From: Syngnathus acus
Taxonomy: Eukaryota; Chordata; Actinopteri; Syngnathiformes; Syngnathidae
DNA: 64,000 nt
Assembly (NCBI RefSeq): GCF_901709675.1
Contig: NC_051097.1
Coordinates: 10,890,039 to 10,954,038 of the forward strand
Direction of reading: 5' to 3'
A program made the position numbers and the translations under genes. Below the pieces are notes generated by a model. It saw only the letters and a list, made by a program, of their open reading frames with translations, was not told the origin of the DNA and did no database searches. Positions 15,151 through 28,200 of the stretch are shown here, one piece after another (position 1 is the stretch's first letter; every line of letters begins with the position of its first letter).

Positions 15151-17994
15151 ATGACCGAAAAGCTGACTTTGGTCGCGTTGCTGTTGACATTCGGTTCCCC
15201 CGCGGCGTCGGGCTCCAAGCAGCCGAACATTGTGTTCATCCTGGCGGATGATTTGGGCTGGTACGACGTCGGCTACCACGGCTCGGAGATCAACACGCCC
15301 AATCTGGACAAGCTTTCGGCCGCGGGGGTCCGCCTGGAGAACTACTACGTCCAGCCGCTTTGCACCCCGTCCAGGAACCAGCTCATGACAGGACGCTACC
15401 AGGTGAGACACGCCACAGTTGTTGTGATAGAATGATCATTATGATGATCATAATAATAGCAAGGCACAGTACTATCGGTGTGACAGTTATAAAAGCGGAT
15501 GTGGTGTGGCTACTGTTGTTCCTCTTCTGGTTTGGTCTCTCATCAGCATGTTGCATGTTTGACATTGACAGATCCACACGGGAATGCAGCACCAGATCAT
15601 CTGGCCGTGTCAGCCGTACTGCGTGCCGCTGAACGAGACGCTCCTGCCCGAGCTGTTGTCCGAAGCGGGCTATGCCACACGCATGGTGGGCAAGTGGCAT
15701 CTGGGCATGTACAAGAAGGACTGCCTGCCCACGCGACGTGGCTTCCACTCCTACTTTGGTTTGTACGTGAATGAGTCTCACCACAGACATGGAACAGACA
15801 TTATTGATATGTTCTCCAGGTTATCTAACGGGGAGCGAGGACTACTACACTCACGTCCGCTGTGACCGCATCGCTGCCATCAACCAGAGCCGCTGCGCTT
15901 TAGACCTGCGGGAGGACGAAGCGCCCGCTCCGGGATACAAAGGCCAATATTCCACTGAGATGTTCAGCCAGAGGGCCGTCCAGATCATCGCCAAACATGA
16001 CCCCAAAAAGGTGACTCGCCAATATTTTCTCTCAAATATATGAAGTTAATTTTTTTTTATGTTTCAGCCTCTGTTCCTGTACGTCGCGCTACAGGCCGTC
16101 CATTCGCCTCTGCAGGTGCCACAGCGCTACGTGGCGCCCTACGCCTTCATCCAGGACCCGCATCGCCGAGCCTACGCCGGCATGGTGTCGGCCATGGACG
16201 AGGCTGTGGGCAACATCAGCTTGGCCTTGCGGCAGGCTGGACTTTGGGACAACACTGTCCTGGTCTTCTCCACAGGTACTCACGCACACTTCCAATCATC
16301 TGGGATGTGAAAAATGTAGTTGCAGTACCCTGCATGTCCAACAGAGTGCAGCTCAGGGTTTTAAATCGCTGTGCCAAGACATCAGCCTATTCATTAAGTG
16401 GCCATTAAACACTCTGGTGGAAGTGCTGTTAAAACCTCTTTCCATCTAGTTGCCTTTTATGAAGACATAAAATGTCCGCCGTGAGCATTTACCGGTAGTA
16501 AACACCTGCAACCAAAAAAGAAACATCAACTCTGAGTTGTGACCCGGTTGGTTCCCTTTGACAGATAATGGCGGCCTGCCGGAACAGGGCGCCAGCAACT
16601 GGCCGTTGCGAGGCCAGAAGTGGTCGCTGTGGGAGGGGGGAGTCCGCGGCGTGGGATTTGTGTCCGGGCCGCTCCTGGAGCAGCCGGGCAGCACCAGCCG
16701 GGAGCTGCTTCACGTCTCCGATTGGCTACCCACGCTGGTGGGACTGGCTGGGGGCCGCCTCAACGCCACCAAGCCTCTGGATGGATTTGACGTTTGGAAC
16801 GCTATCAGGTGAAGAATGCTTGCTTTGGCTAAAAAAAAAAAAAGACAAGCAAAGAGGACCTGGAAAAAATAATTGCAATACAAATTTGATCATGATTAGA
16901 ATGCAAGTTTGAATGATGTCTGAATTACGGATGCACGCGCGAGGTATATCCTTCCCGGAATTCCGAATCGTACGAGTCGGGCATTCCGCCGTACTCTGTT
17001 TGTTTTTCCCCTCACAGCAGCTGAGTCCACTTCGACGCACACGTCTTTTCGCTGGCTGCCTAAATGCGGACGCGGTGAAGGAGGAGGTGAAACTCGGGGT
17101 CGCCGCACCACAAAGTGCTACCTCCCGTCCCGCCGCGGCGCTCCCATTGGTTGCTGCGCCACCTGCGCCGCCGCTTTCTGATTGGCCGCAGAGAGTGAAA
17201 GCGGCGCAGAGTTATTTATGTTATCAGACGCTGCGGTCAGAGCACATGACGGGCGGGAGCGCTGTTTTAGATTTACACATCCCGCTTGTGTGCTGTTCAG
17301 TGCGTGCGTGTGTTTAACGCCCCATCGTTTGTGTTCTAGCAAAGGCTTCGCCTCGCCCAGACTGGAGCTCCTGCACAACATTGACCCCATGTACACCGAC
17401 ATGGCCCCGTGTAAGTCAGTGACACGCCACTAGAACCCCCTCCAAACAGTTCAGCCTGCTTTTGTTTGTTTATCTCGGCTGTATACATGTCCTGAAAGTG
17501 TCCTCCTCGCAGGTCCTGGCTTGAAGCGGGACGGCAAGGGAGTCTTCCTGTCCGGCTTCAACGTGTCCATCCACGCCGCCATCAGATCCTCAAACTGGAA
17601 GCTGCTCACTGGATACCCAGGTGAGGGCTTGGTGTTTAGGTTTCTGCCATAACCAGTTATGGTCCAAAATGCGTCATTAATCCTTTGAGCTGAACCAATC
17701 CAAAGAAAAAGGCAAATTCTTCTATGCGGTCCAGGTTGCGGCGTTTGGTTTCCGCGGCCCGGCCACAACGATTCCTCGGCTTGGCGCTCCGAGCCCCTGA
17801 AGCCCGTGATGCTGTTCGACTTGGACAAGGACCCCGAGGAAAGGAACGAGGTGTCGGCCATTTACCCCGCCGTGGTCGAGCGCCTCCTAGGCCGGCTGAA
17901 CCACCACCAGCAGACCGCCCTGCCCGTCAACTTTCCCGACGAGGACCCACGCTGTGACCCGGGCCCCACCGGAACTTGGGGACCCTGGGCCTAG
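15151..17994 (+). CDS. arsb: Arylsulfatase B (N-acetylgalactosamine-4-sulfatase)
   Basis: Eight exons join in phase: 15151-15402, 15572-15758, 15820-16010, 16068-16275, 16565-16808, 17340-17410, 17513-17620, 17735-17994, giving 506 residues (human 533; the difference is mostly a shorter N-terminus). A cleavable signal peptide ([17 protein letters not shown]) directs it to the secretory route and lysosome. The metal-binding start [12 protein letters not shown] and the sulfatase signature [12 protein letters not shown] are present; the cysteine (residue 71) is the one converted to formylglycine. [10 protein letters not shown], the DNGG motif formed across exons 4-5, and the C-terminal [15 protein letters not shown] tail are conserved. 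It removes 4-sulfate from dermatan and chondroitin sulfate. An in-frame ATG at 15064 lies further upstream, but 15151 sits directly before the signal peptide and is preferred. Intron 5 (16809-17339) contains a GC-rich island noted separately. Confidence 0.95.
17085..17250. promoter_or_regulatory. GC-rich island with paired CCAAT boxes inside arsb intron 5
   Basis: Within arsb intron 5 a GC- and CpG-rich stretch carries two ATTGG (inverted CCAAT) boxes at 17146-17150 and 17181-17185, about 35 bases apart, followed by an AT-rich TTATTTATG near 17212. This resembles a compact promoter. No open frame downstream was recognised, so it could be an internal arsb promoter, an enhancer, or chance. Confidence 0.3.
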
Positions 17995-18354
17995 ATGATG
18001 ATGAGGAGGACTTCCTGAACATTTTAATGGGACATGTATGCAATCTAATGAGAGACGTTATAGGAGCCGCATTGTACCTTGATGAACGTCGTGGCCTTCC
18101 AAACACTTTGGGGAAGAGAAGCTATGGTGCTGATGTCCTGATTGATTATGTCTGCAACTTGCTTCGGATTGCTTGTTGTTGATCACTGTTGCTGTGCTGC
18201 TGTTCATAGTGTTGATACATTTATTTCAAATGTATTTATTTAATATATATATATATTTTTTTTTTTAATCACTCATGTTTTTGTCATTATTATTATTACT
18301 CAATAAGTGCTTTTTTAATTTTAATTTGATCGACTTCCTCTTAAAATCAAATCA

Positions 18355-18927
18355 CGGCTGCTGGCATCCTGATTGGCTACTTATGCAAAAGCTTGCTTTA
18401 GACTAGTTATTTAGTTTATTTAGTTATTGCTGGGAGCAATGACCACTCTTTTCATCTATTTTTTTATTAAAATAATAAATGTTTTACAATTAATTTTGAA
18501 GTTATTATTACATTCCAAAAAAATGTTAACAAAATGCTATCCACTACTTTGCTAACCATTACGGTGCGGTGTCCTGATTGGCTACTTCCACGCTTCTTGT
18601 TTTCCATTTGTTGTTACTGGTAGCTGGTCGCTGATTGGTGGCTTTCCGGCTACTTGATCACGCCCACCCACCCATCGGTTCGCCACTGACTGGGCTGGCC
18701 AGATTCGTCGTGGAGGTTGGCGGCGGCCATTCATTCTTCTGCGGTCCATGGAAGACGTGGAACAAAAAAGAGCAGAAGACTGCACACTCGAAGGAAAGGG
18801 AAAGCTCGCCCGAATCTTATCTCACACCTGAAAAGAGAGGAAAACAACCAGCCACTTTGACGAAGGGAGTCTTCCATCGCGTGGGAGTTTTCAAACGCTT
18901 GCTTCAGCATCTCTCTGTCTGTCCCAC
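18355..18927 (+). promoter_or_regulatory. CCAAT-rich block and candidate non-coding first exon of lhfpl2
   Basis: The string CCTGATTGGCTACTT occurs near 18367 and again, nearly unchanged, near 18571, with a further ATTGG near 18632, giving three inverted CCAAT boxes. Near 18720 GGCGGCGGCCATT resembles a YY1 site of TATA-less promoters. At 18928 the sequence CAC|GTAAGT is a strong splice donor with no long frame before it. Together these suggest a promoter and a non-coding exon spliced toward lhfpl2, the next plus-strand gene. This is inference. Confidence 0.3.
18474..18479 (+). terminator. arsb: Candidate polyadenylation signal of arsb
   Basis: AATAAA about 480 bases after the arsb stop codon in an AT-rich stretch. 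Confidence 0.4.
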
Positions 18928-19340
18928 GTAAGTTCTGAAATAAGATTTCGCCTACCTCCCTCCAAAAACTACACCCAACACACTTTCATACATGTCTCTC
19001 ATTGTCCTACGTTTCCTTTTCGAAGCGAGATACTTGGCCTTATCGAAGCCGGGCTGACAGACTTTTTTTCGGTTTGAAGCTCTTCTGATGTGGCGTATCC
19101 ATCTCTTAATTATTGTTGTCTCCTATAAGTATATATCCGACGTAGTTTTTTCTTAAACGCGTGTTAAGATCAATTGAATCAACGAACAAGCTTATTTTGG
19201 TCAACAAATATTCCATTAATTTGACTGGATTCAACGTTGATTTGTGCTGAATCTGCCAAAAGTACTATGACGTCAACACATTGGGAAAAATAATGCTTTT
19301 GTATTTTGACATGGAGTGTCAAATATATATATATATGACA

Positions 19341-19390
19341 GGGCATGATGACAGATAATATATATATATATATTATCTGTCATCATGCCC
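19341..19390. repeat. Perfect 50-bp palindrome
   Basis: Bases 19341-19365 are exactly the reverse complement of 19366-19390. The outer arms begin GGGCATGATGACAGATAAT and the centre is an AT dinucleotide run, so the element can extrude as a cruciform or fold as a hairpin with no loop mismatch. Symmetry stops at both ends (A at 19340, C at 19391). It may be a palindromic AT-rich repeat or the remnant of a miniature inverted-repeat element; no clear target-site duplication is visible. Confidence 0.95.
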
Positions 19391-19812
19391 CTTTTGACAG
19401 TCTGGCGACCAATCCAGGGTACCCCTCCTCAACTGAATCGATACACCCACTGACTGGAGCGTAACTGCAACTGAAAGTAGAACCGGGTTCATGCAAACAA
19501 AGTCGCGCCCTTTGCACAAAGCCTCATTTCAATGTGTCATTAACCCCAGCTAATGCCTCCCGAGGCCTATGATTTGTCGTCAGGGGCGTTGGCAGTCAGT
19601 GGACGGCGTCTAAGGTTGCTAATCTTCTTTTGTGACTCCGGGTGAAAGTGTTGTCAGCCATGACAAAGCGCTTTGGGGTTGGGTGTCGGGCGGTCAAGTG
19701 AAAAACAGGTCCATGCCGACAATTGCTCATTGATATATGTGGATTCTGCAATTTAGGGGTGTGAAGTTTTGGGGTGGGGTCTATTGCCATTGTGACAATG
19801 CTTGTGGCTTGT

Positions 19813-19845
19813 GGCGTCCCTCATGGTACCGTGTTAGGGCCCCTT
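19813..19845 (+). mobile_element. LINE reverse-transcriptase remnant (GVPHGTVLGPL)
   Basis: One frame reads GVPHGTVLGPL, close to the GVPQGSVLGPL motif conserved in the palm of non-LTR retrotransposon reverse transcriptases. The flanks do not continue a recognisable RT, so this is at most a short decayed fragment. Confidence 0.4.
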
Positions 19846-21877
19846 TCAAAAGCACTAAAGAAACCCAGGGTTCATTCATCCTGTCCCTGCGGAACTCCGC
19901 TCTCCTTCTTTGAAGCCACAAAAAAAAAGTGCCGCGCTGTCTTTCTTGGCAGATGAAGGGTGCAGATGCTGCGTTACGACACTTTGAAAGCACGGAAAAG
20001 CTGAGCGTCCTGTCGTCACGCGTGCATTTGGACCCAAATTAGAGTGTACAGTACGGCGGAAAACGACAACCTCCCCGCACGTGGGCCACATGGCGGGCCT
20101 TTCATGCGTGCTCTTCAGAAGTTGTCCACGCTTTGGTCTTCACTCATAAATCCCTCTTAGAGGCTTTGGGAGCATTTTTGAGAAATGGCAAAAATAAACA
20201 CGCATTTTCTGCGATGAGGTTCCACTTTTGTAATGTGTCTTCATATATTTTCAGCAGATTTCAAATATGTTTGTCTGAAAGTACACCCTATCGTTTGTTA
20301 TATTACGACAATTCTCTGGTCACATTAAGCCATCTTTTCCCCTCATAAAATGACGTGTCAATGCTTTTGTCAATTTTGTTTTGATTTCTTTTCAGCGTGG
20401 CCTTAATACTGCTTTATATGAAACAGCTGTTTTTTTCTTTCAGTCTCGTGTTACTTTGGACTCGTTTGCATCGTCCATCGGCGCTTTTGCGACTTTGTGT
20501 GATGTTCAACAAACTTGCAAATGAAGAAGAAAAAAAACACAACAGGTCAGGTCGGTGTGAAATATGACAGAGTGCAGCAGGCACTTCAACGTTCCCACGT
20601 GGCTTTCCGTCCTACTTGTGCTGCCAAACAGCTGATTTTGGAATCGACAAAGCGGCGTGAAACTTATTGCCGGAGCAGTCATGCACTCTTGATTAGATTA
20701 GGCGCCTCTTTGTTGGGGGTTGCGGTGGGGGTCGGACCAGAACCTCCCGCAGGCCTTGGAGCTTACTGGGTGGGGTCCTGGGCCAAAACAAAGCACTCCC
20801 CCTAAAAGAAAGGAAGGAGTGAATGACTTGTGGGGGAAGGGTGAAGTGGCTTTTTGTGGAGAGTTTGCAGGGGAGTGGTGTTTATCCGTTGGGGGGGCGA
20901 GCAGACGGCTGCCGCTCTGACGTCATCATCAGCTCCATCATCACCGGCGAAATCATCTCGATCAAAGAGGGAAAGCCTCGCAGCTGTGCAGGCTGGCGCC
21001 GAGTACATTTGTGCCTTCAGATATCATTTTAGATTTTTTTTTGTAACCATGTTTGTCTCTGAAATCATTGTTTCCCATTCAAATGAATGGAAACGCTGTT
21101 AATCCGTTCCCCCGACAGTTTTTATGACACGTTAAGAACAATAGCACGCTATAAAATGACAACTATTGAATCAAATGTTTTGAAATAATTTGCGCGACAC
21201 TTTTCAGACAAAATGATTCGACTCTATCGTCTGTCGGGCCTTTTTTTAGTACGCAAGACGTCGACGTGACCATGTAGACTGTGTGTGTTGTAAAAATTAA
21301 TTTGGTGTCGTGTTCACATAGCGCAAGACTGGCTAATAGTCTGAGCAGCTGTGGTTTGATTTGTAGTGTGACGACTCTCCAGGTGACTCGCAGACTGACT
21401 CGGGATAATGTTACGTGACCCGCGGGACCTCACGCACAAAGCTAACGTCAAATACCAGTAAAGGGTTTTCATGAATTGTCTTCTTTTTTTTTTAGACACT
21501 AGAATCAAATCCAAATTAGAGCAACTTATTTCACAAGAAACTGATCCTGACTGAAAGTGAGCATTGAGTTGACCCGAAAACAAGATCCAAGAGACGAACA
21601 TTTGAGATAAAAACAAAAAGTCAGCACAAGGCTTTTAGTTTCACAATTAACTGCAGCGTTCCGGGGTCAGACATCTGTGATCCATCTCCTGGGGGCAGGC
21701 GTCTGGAGCGACCCCCCCCCTCCCTCCCCTTTTAGAAAATACCCCGTCCGCCAGCTATGACTTCCCGCTAGTCGTCTCAAATCGTTCAATCTGACTCCTG
21801 CTCTTTTATTTTTTTACATTTAATGGATTCTTGTTCCATCATAAGGCACAATAGGGGCATCGCTAAAGTTGTTAGTA

Positions 21878-21896
21878 CCCCCCCCCCCCCCCCCCC
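21878..21896 (+). repeat. C homopolymer (19)
   Basis: Nineteen consecutive C residues in the arsb-lhfpl2 gap; an open frame reading through it as polyproline is an artefact. Confidence 0.9.
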
Positions 21897-24800
21897 AAAT
21901 ACTCTGCCCGTATCGGAATATTGCGACAGCAAAAAAACAAAGGTTGTTAAACTGAAGGATATTCCAACATCCGTGGAAACACCAACATGGAACATGTGCT
22001 TAAAAAGTCCAGTGCCACCAAAATTACGATTGTTCCAACTCGGCGGTGGTCTCGAAGACCTCAACTTCAAGTCTGAAGGAAGCCACACCTGTTTTGATAT
22101 GAAAAGAAGCCCGAGCAAAGTTCAATTAGTGCATTGTGTTCGTCATCATTCTTTGCCAATGATCTATTCCCTCGCTCATTCTTTCTCCGCCATGTCTTTT
22201 TTTGTTTGTTTGAAGAATAACAATTATAAATCAGCTTTCCCAAATCGACGGCCATCTGTTGCACGTCCCGCTTCATCATTGTACCATGATGTCATGTTTG
22301 TGTGTGCGGTCTGCATGTTCATGCACGCGCGCACATGACCAACACAAAACACACACACACGGAGGAAATTGGCTCGTTGCATTGAATTAGCGGCCCAGTG
22401 TGTAATCAGTGTGAGCCCCGGGGAGCAGAACACATTTTTTTTTTTTTTTACCCTTGCAGCTTTAAGTGTTTATGAAGGTTAGCATGGAGGTTAGCCGCGT
22501 GATGTTGCGCCATTAAGGAAAAACAAAACTCATTTTTCATTTGCAGATGATGTTTTGAACCCTCAAAACTGCTGGCTTGTATTTTTATGACCAATTTGAT
22601 GACGGCCGTCAAAGAGGAAACTCTTAATAATCAGACCACAAGGTCAGATCTCGACCAAAGCCAATTCATGGCTAAGTTAGCACCGCGTGGCTCCTAATTG
22701 AAAAGCCTGGGCTACCCCAAAGAGCGCCTGAATAGATTCTTTTGTGGCGGTGCTGGCTGCTGTGAGCATACCTATAGATGTCCCCCCAGGCCCGCATAAT
22801 GGCCTCCCCCAGCTGTGGAAGCGCTCAGCGTCCAGCAAGGCCCCTTTGCCAAGAGCTAGCCGCGAGCTAGCTGCAAGCTAATTGCCTCACTTGCAAAGGC
22901 TACACTGGAACCCGATTCTCAGTGGCCGATTGATTGTCCGTTTTATTGTGGTCGTCACGCCTCGTGATCCCGCCCACGCCGGTGTAGGAATTGCATATTG
23001 TTCCAAGCTTATTGCAAAGTTTTCTTTTGATTCTATTTCTCGGAGATCAAATGGGTGACAGCAGCACTGAGGTTGTGACAAACACAAATGCCGTGTGAAT
23101 GGTTTGTCGGCAATTTCAGGAAAGTCTCTGTGGGAATTCAAGATTGAGAAAATATCGAAATTCCTGCAAGCGAGGTGTACGTGTACTTTTTGTACTCGTG
23201 ACGATGTAATGGTCTCCGTTGGAGCGGTGCTGATGGTTTCCCGCTCTGCCGGTGAACTGCTCGTGAACCGAGGTCTGGCTCGTGTAAACGGACGGCAGAG
23301 CCATTAGTTAATTATCCCCAGCCTGATGTATGCGTGTCATGATTTGGAGAGGAGCCAAGCGGCCTGAAGGAGGAAGACTTTCCCGAGTGGATGACCTCGT
23401 TTACCGGCCGGCGACCGTCATGTGATGGAAAAGCCTCTTATAACATTTTGAATACAAACATTTGTTGAACCTTGAATTGTTTTGTAACCAGTCCCGCCTT
23501 GTTTCTGTCAACAGTCGACTCCTCGTTCTCGTCATCCCTCGGCGGCAGATTCCACCCGGAGGTTCCACGTGAGAGGTGGGTGTCCCGCCCCTTTGCGTCT
23601 TCACTTTTATCCAAACACTTTGGGCCGAGGTTTCCATGCCAGGCGTCGAGACTCAAAACAAACCCGGCTTCCTGCTTCTCCTCGCTTTGATATTCTGGGC
23701 CTCTCACGAGCAGAACTATAAAGCCATTGCCATTCCTGTCTTTGTTCCCTGCCGGTGGACGGCACCATCACTCGTCTTGAAATCATCACAAGTGGTCCAG
23801 ATGCCAACCGGTCCCCTTTGTACTCCACACGGTCCGCTCACGTTATATATTTGGGCAAGCCGTCATCTTCCGCCGACTTTGGAAATTGCTGAAGGAAGTC
23901 GGGGGTGTCTGAGGGAGGCCGTCGGGGGGGGGGGGGATGTATGTTTTTCCAATACGGGGGAAAACAATGGCGTGGACCAGAGACCACCTGTGAAGGTCAT
24001 TTTGAAAGTGGAAAGCCCCCCTGCCATAACAAACAAGGTGCTCATTTGTCACGTCCAAAATAGTCACCGTTGATGTCAGCCGCCTGCTTCCTGTTATCTC
24101 TTCCTTGTTTTTCGTGGTCAAGTTCAACATGAATGCTGTGACACCATTTTTTTTACTCGACTTTAAACATCTTTTGACTCTGCGCCATTCCCAAAGCTGT
24201 TGGGATAAAGCCGCTTGAGAATTTGTGGGAATCTCAGCAGGTCGGAGCCCGCGGGGAAGTCGGGATTAAGGCCCGCTCATCCCCGGCACAAAAAGACGGT
24301 GGGAACAATGCTTCCCAATATCCGACAAAATACCTTCCGCCCGAGCGTAGTCCGGTTACCCATTTCCTTCGTCTGGCCTGGAAAACACAAGCGCAAAGAA
24401 TCGAAGCGGCACGGCTGGCTTTTTTCGATTCCCGCTGCGGTTTTGGGGGTTCAGGTGGGGCTGGAAATGGTTAAACATAATGGCCGCAGTGTCGAGCCCG
24501 AGGCCCCCCGCGCTCTTGAGTGCTAAGAGTGAGAAACAGAGAGTTACTCGAGGCCCCTCGGGGCTCCTCGGCCCGTCAGCAAGCCGAGGAAAGAGGTGTG
24601 AAGAATGTAACCCCCAATTTAGCTCCGTTTCACTTAGCTTCCACTTTTAGCGCCATTGTGCTTGTTTCCCACACGTGAAATTCGTCTCGACCGAGCGTTG
24701 GCCGCCCGTGTGAGCATTTTTCCCGCTGTACTGCTAACTTCAAGTTAGCCTGATTTGGCTAACAACAATAGCATTTCCATCACGCTTGAAAGCACTTTTT

Positions 24801-25221
24801 TTTCCCCCGCACAGGTTGTATATTTGTAGTCAAAAGACCCCTGGGAGAGGTTTTCATGTTTCTGCCAACACAATTGTGACTCCACCGCAACCTCCCTCCC
24901 CATCAAATGGACCCTCCCCCCGGAGGTGTCGGTGCCCCCGGCGGCCCACGCAGGTGCGCCGCCTGTTTACCGCAACTATTATTTTCTTCCACTCTTTCCC
25001 ACGTTGGTTTCCTCTGGACGTCACTGTTGGGATTTCCTTACCTTCAACACATCCGTGTGTGTGTGTTTATGCTGATGCCCCCCCCCCCAAAAAAAGAATC
25101 GTGAGTGCTAAAAGTTCTCCACCATGGCCAACTGCAACCTCAGCTATGTACTCCCAGACAATGTAAAGCTGGAACTCCATATTCTTTCCACTGTCTGTGC
25201 CTTTTCCAAATACTTTTCCCT

Positions 25222-25270
25222 GCTGGAGTCCCTCAGGGAAATGTTTTAGGGCCACTTATTTTCTGTCAAC
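25222..25270 (+). mobile_element. LINE reverse-transcriptase remnant (GVPQGNVLGPLIF)
   Basis: One frame reads AGVPQGNVLGPLIF followed by a few residues and a stop, a near-consensus non-LTR reverse-transcriptase motif. The surrounding frame is broken. It differs from the fragment near 19.8 kb, so two separate insertions or two decayed copies are likely. Confidence 0.5.
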
Positions 25271-28200
25271 TTTAACTACTCCATCTCCTTGTATCCTGTG
25301 TGTGTCCCAATACTTTTTCCTCAGGTATATGAAGGTCCACTTATTTTTTCAATTTTAGGGTCAGACCTTGTAACGTGAGCGTAATGCAACAAAACCACAT
25401 TTTGGGGTCACTTCCTGTCAGGCTTTCATCCCTCTAATGTATGCATTATTTCTACCTCTAAGTCAGTACAGATGGACGTAAAGATGCAGCGCGTCGTTTT
25501 TCTTTTTTTCCTTTTTTTTTTTTCCTGCGATTGTTTGCATGTTCCACATCTGCCTCCACGTGCTGGTGGAAGGCTCTTCATGGCGTCCAGATGGTCGCGA
25601 CGCCGAGCTTCTCCGGTTGCAGACAACATTCACCCAACATCCCTCGTGGGTCAGGTCGTTTTTTACGGGCCGGAGATCTAAATTGCAACCGTCAGCTATC
25701 GGATACTTTGCCCCCGGCGCGTTTGTTTTGGTTCTTTTGAGCCGTCGCCTGGTAACCTGCATCTCGCAGCGGGCTTTTATGTGGCCGTTATGTGATTTTA
25801 TTTTTTTTTCTTCCACTGGAAAACTCTCGACGGGTTCCTTGCAGTGCCAAATGTTCCCTCCTCCATCTGTATCTCCCATCTTTTTTTTTCTCTTTCCACG
25901 CGTTTGCTCCTCAGCGGCCATCTCTTTCCACACGAGTCGACCTGGCGGTAGTGATGTAATAAGTGTGCAAACAACAACACTTAAAAGATGCATATTTGTC
26001 CGCCAAGGACAAAAAAAATGGACACGGTCTCGGTAGATTTGTCCCTCAGCAAGAAATAGAAGAGCTGCCAACAAGTCGTCTTCCGTCTTGCAAAATATTT
26101 ACAGTGCAAATTCTTTGAGATTCTCTTTTGTTTTGTCTGTTTGACTGTAAACTGGAAGCGACAAACGGCCTCATCCTCCCACTGACACTTCTAATGCCGT
26201 GTCTTATTTTCTTTCAATGGCATGGCCAACTCCCAGGAATGTTTATCTGCTGTAAAATTTAATGGTGGAACTTCCAAGGCCAAAAGCTAGTGGAAAAACT
26301 TTCGTTTGGAACCGTGCAAGAAAGACGTATAGACTTAATGGTGCCGCGGAATCAACTCGAGATACTTTTATTGATATCAAGCAACATGTGAAATCCCGCT
26401 TGCGGACATGAACGGAAATCCAATAACTTAGAAGTCAAACTGTGGCGGTAGTCAAGAAGGAGAAGTCGCTAAAATTCAACCCAGTCGAGTCATTACTTTG
26501 GTTAAGCCAGTCATAAATCAAGTCAGTGGGTCGTAACTAATATGCACGTCGGCCACTCGGCGAGTCCTAAAATTGGCGACTTAAGTCTCCGACCGGAGTT
26601 CAACAAAGTCCGCAGTCGAGACAAACAGGTGCTCAATGTGAGTCAGCATTTTGTTTTGTATCAGGTCCTCCTCGTTGGCCTCCTTCCTCAGGCTTTCCAA
26701 CATGTGGAACTCATTTGTGCTTCCTGTGTCAGCGAACACAAAGGTCAGTGGGACGGCGGATGAAACGTCCGCATGTCCGGACGGGCTCCTTGACATCCTG
26801 GCAGCGTTCTTATCTGACCATGCCTGGAGGGAGCTTTGCCACGCGGTGAGCTCATCGGCTTTGAGCGCTCCCACATGACGGGATGTTGCTCTTGGCCCGT
26901 TGGAGAGAGCTGACGAAAAAGCCCAGCGAGACAAAAGAGGGGAGATCCAGCTCCGTTTGTTATTTTAACCCAGATTCGCTGCACGAGAGTGACCACCATG
27001 TGGACCCTCTCACCAAGTGACCTCTCTTTCCTGGCGGATCAGCCAATCAGAGCACACGTGTGGGAGGGGGGGGGAGTGCGGGACGGCTCGGGGGTGGCCT
27101 AGCCACTTGGAGTGTCGTGAAGAACCGGACTGCAAACCTCCACCGAGACAGGTCGGAGCCTTGTTTTTTTTTTTTTTTTTTTCCCTGATTTGCCGGACGC
27201 GTGGTGCGTTGGAGCTGATGTAATACGCCCTCGATATTCCCGATCAAAACATGACTGCAGATGTGCTGAGGTGTTCGGAAAGATTGGCTCGGTGGCTGGT
27301 GGAAAAGCTGACTCCGCCGTCGCGCTCTTATTACACCAGCAATATTCCCTTTCGCTGGTGACAAAGCGTCCAAAATCTGCACGCGACCTACTAAGCCCAT
27401 TGTTGGCTTGTAACATCAAATCTATTTTGGTGGGATTCGACTTCTTTATCATTCATGTAGGTCATGTTGTCAAGTCTACAAAGAAACACTGGAGTTCCTG
27501 TCCGCTTTAGCGTGCAAAGAAGAGATAAGAGACGAGGAAATAAAAGCTGTCCCTGAGGCTCTCCATTAAGCAGCTGACCTGGGGTCAGCCGGCGCCTGAT
27601 AGCGCAACGGCTGCTCGGGTGTCACGTGACGGGACTGCCGATAAGCTTCCTCGACGTACAACGGCCTCATTGAAATGAACACAAAGATCGGATAGAAAAA
27701 GTCTGCCTCGCCAAAGATAAAGATGCTTCAGCTTCCTCAAACAAACCAATACATGCCCTGCCCCAATTAGTCGTCATAAGGCCTATCATCACAATTTAAA
27801 ACAGTTCCCAGGAGTGGAAATAACATACTTTCAGCAAAATACCCCAAGGATAAAAAATGTATATAAATATTGAACACTTTACGCACGCAGTTCCTTGTCT
27901 TGTTGAAATTAGCCTGTGCGTCCTGCTCCATATGTTGCTAGGCCATTGCGCAGTCTTTGACATGATCCTGGCCGTCCCCGCTTTTCCAGCAAGGCGTTGA
28001 AAAACGATGACCTCAGTCGTCAATCCAGTCAGCGCTCTCCTCGCCGCAACGCCTTTGAGAGTTTGCAGCATCCCGAGAGCGCCTTTGATGAGTCTTTTCG
28101 TCTGACACGGGGACCCAAGACAAATGCGTTCAAGGCTTCTTTCTTTTGGTGAGGGTCAAACATTTGTTGGCCATTCACGGAAGCCTAATTCCTCTCTGCC

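Noticed and set aside
21823-22338. A 171-codon frame with a polyproline stretch
   Set aside because: It passes through a 19-base C homopolymer and resembles no family; chance frame.
23576-24073. A 165-codon plus-strand frame
   Set aside because: No domain or family resemblance; glycine run derives from a G homopolymer.
25463-26074. A 203-codon minus-strand frame in the arsb-lhfpl2 gap
   Set aside because: Low-complexity Lys-rich segments from T homopolymers, no recognisable motif, no splice or promoter support.
26581-26934. A 117-codon minus-strand frame
   Set aside because: Looked more protein-like than its neighbours but no family was recognised and there is no supporting context.
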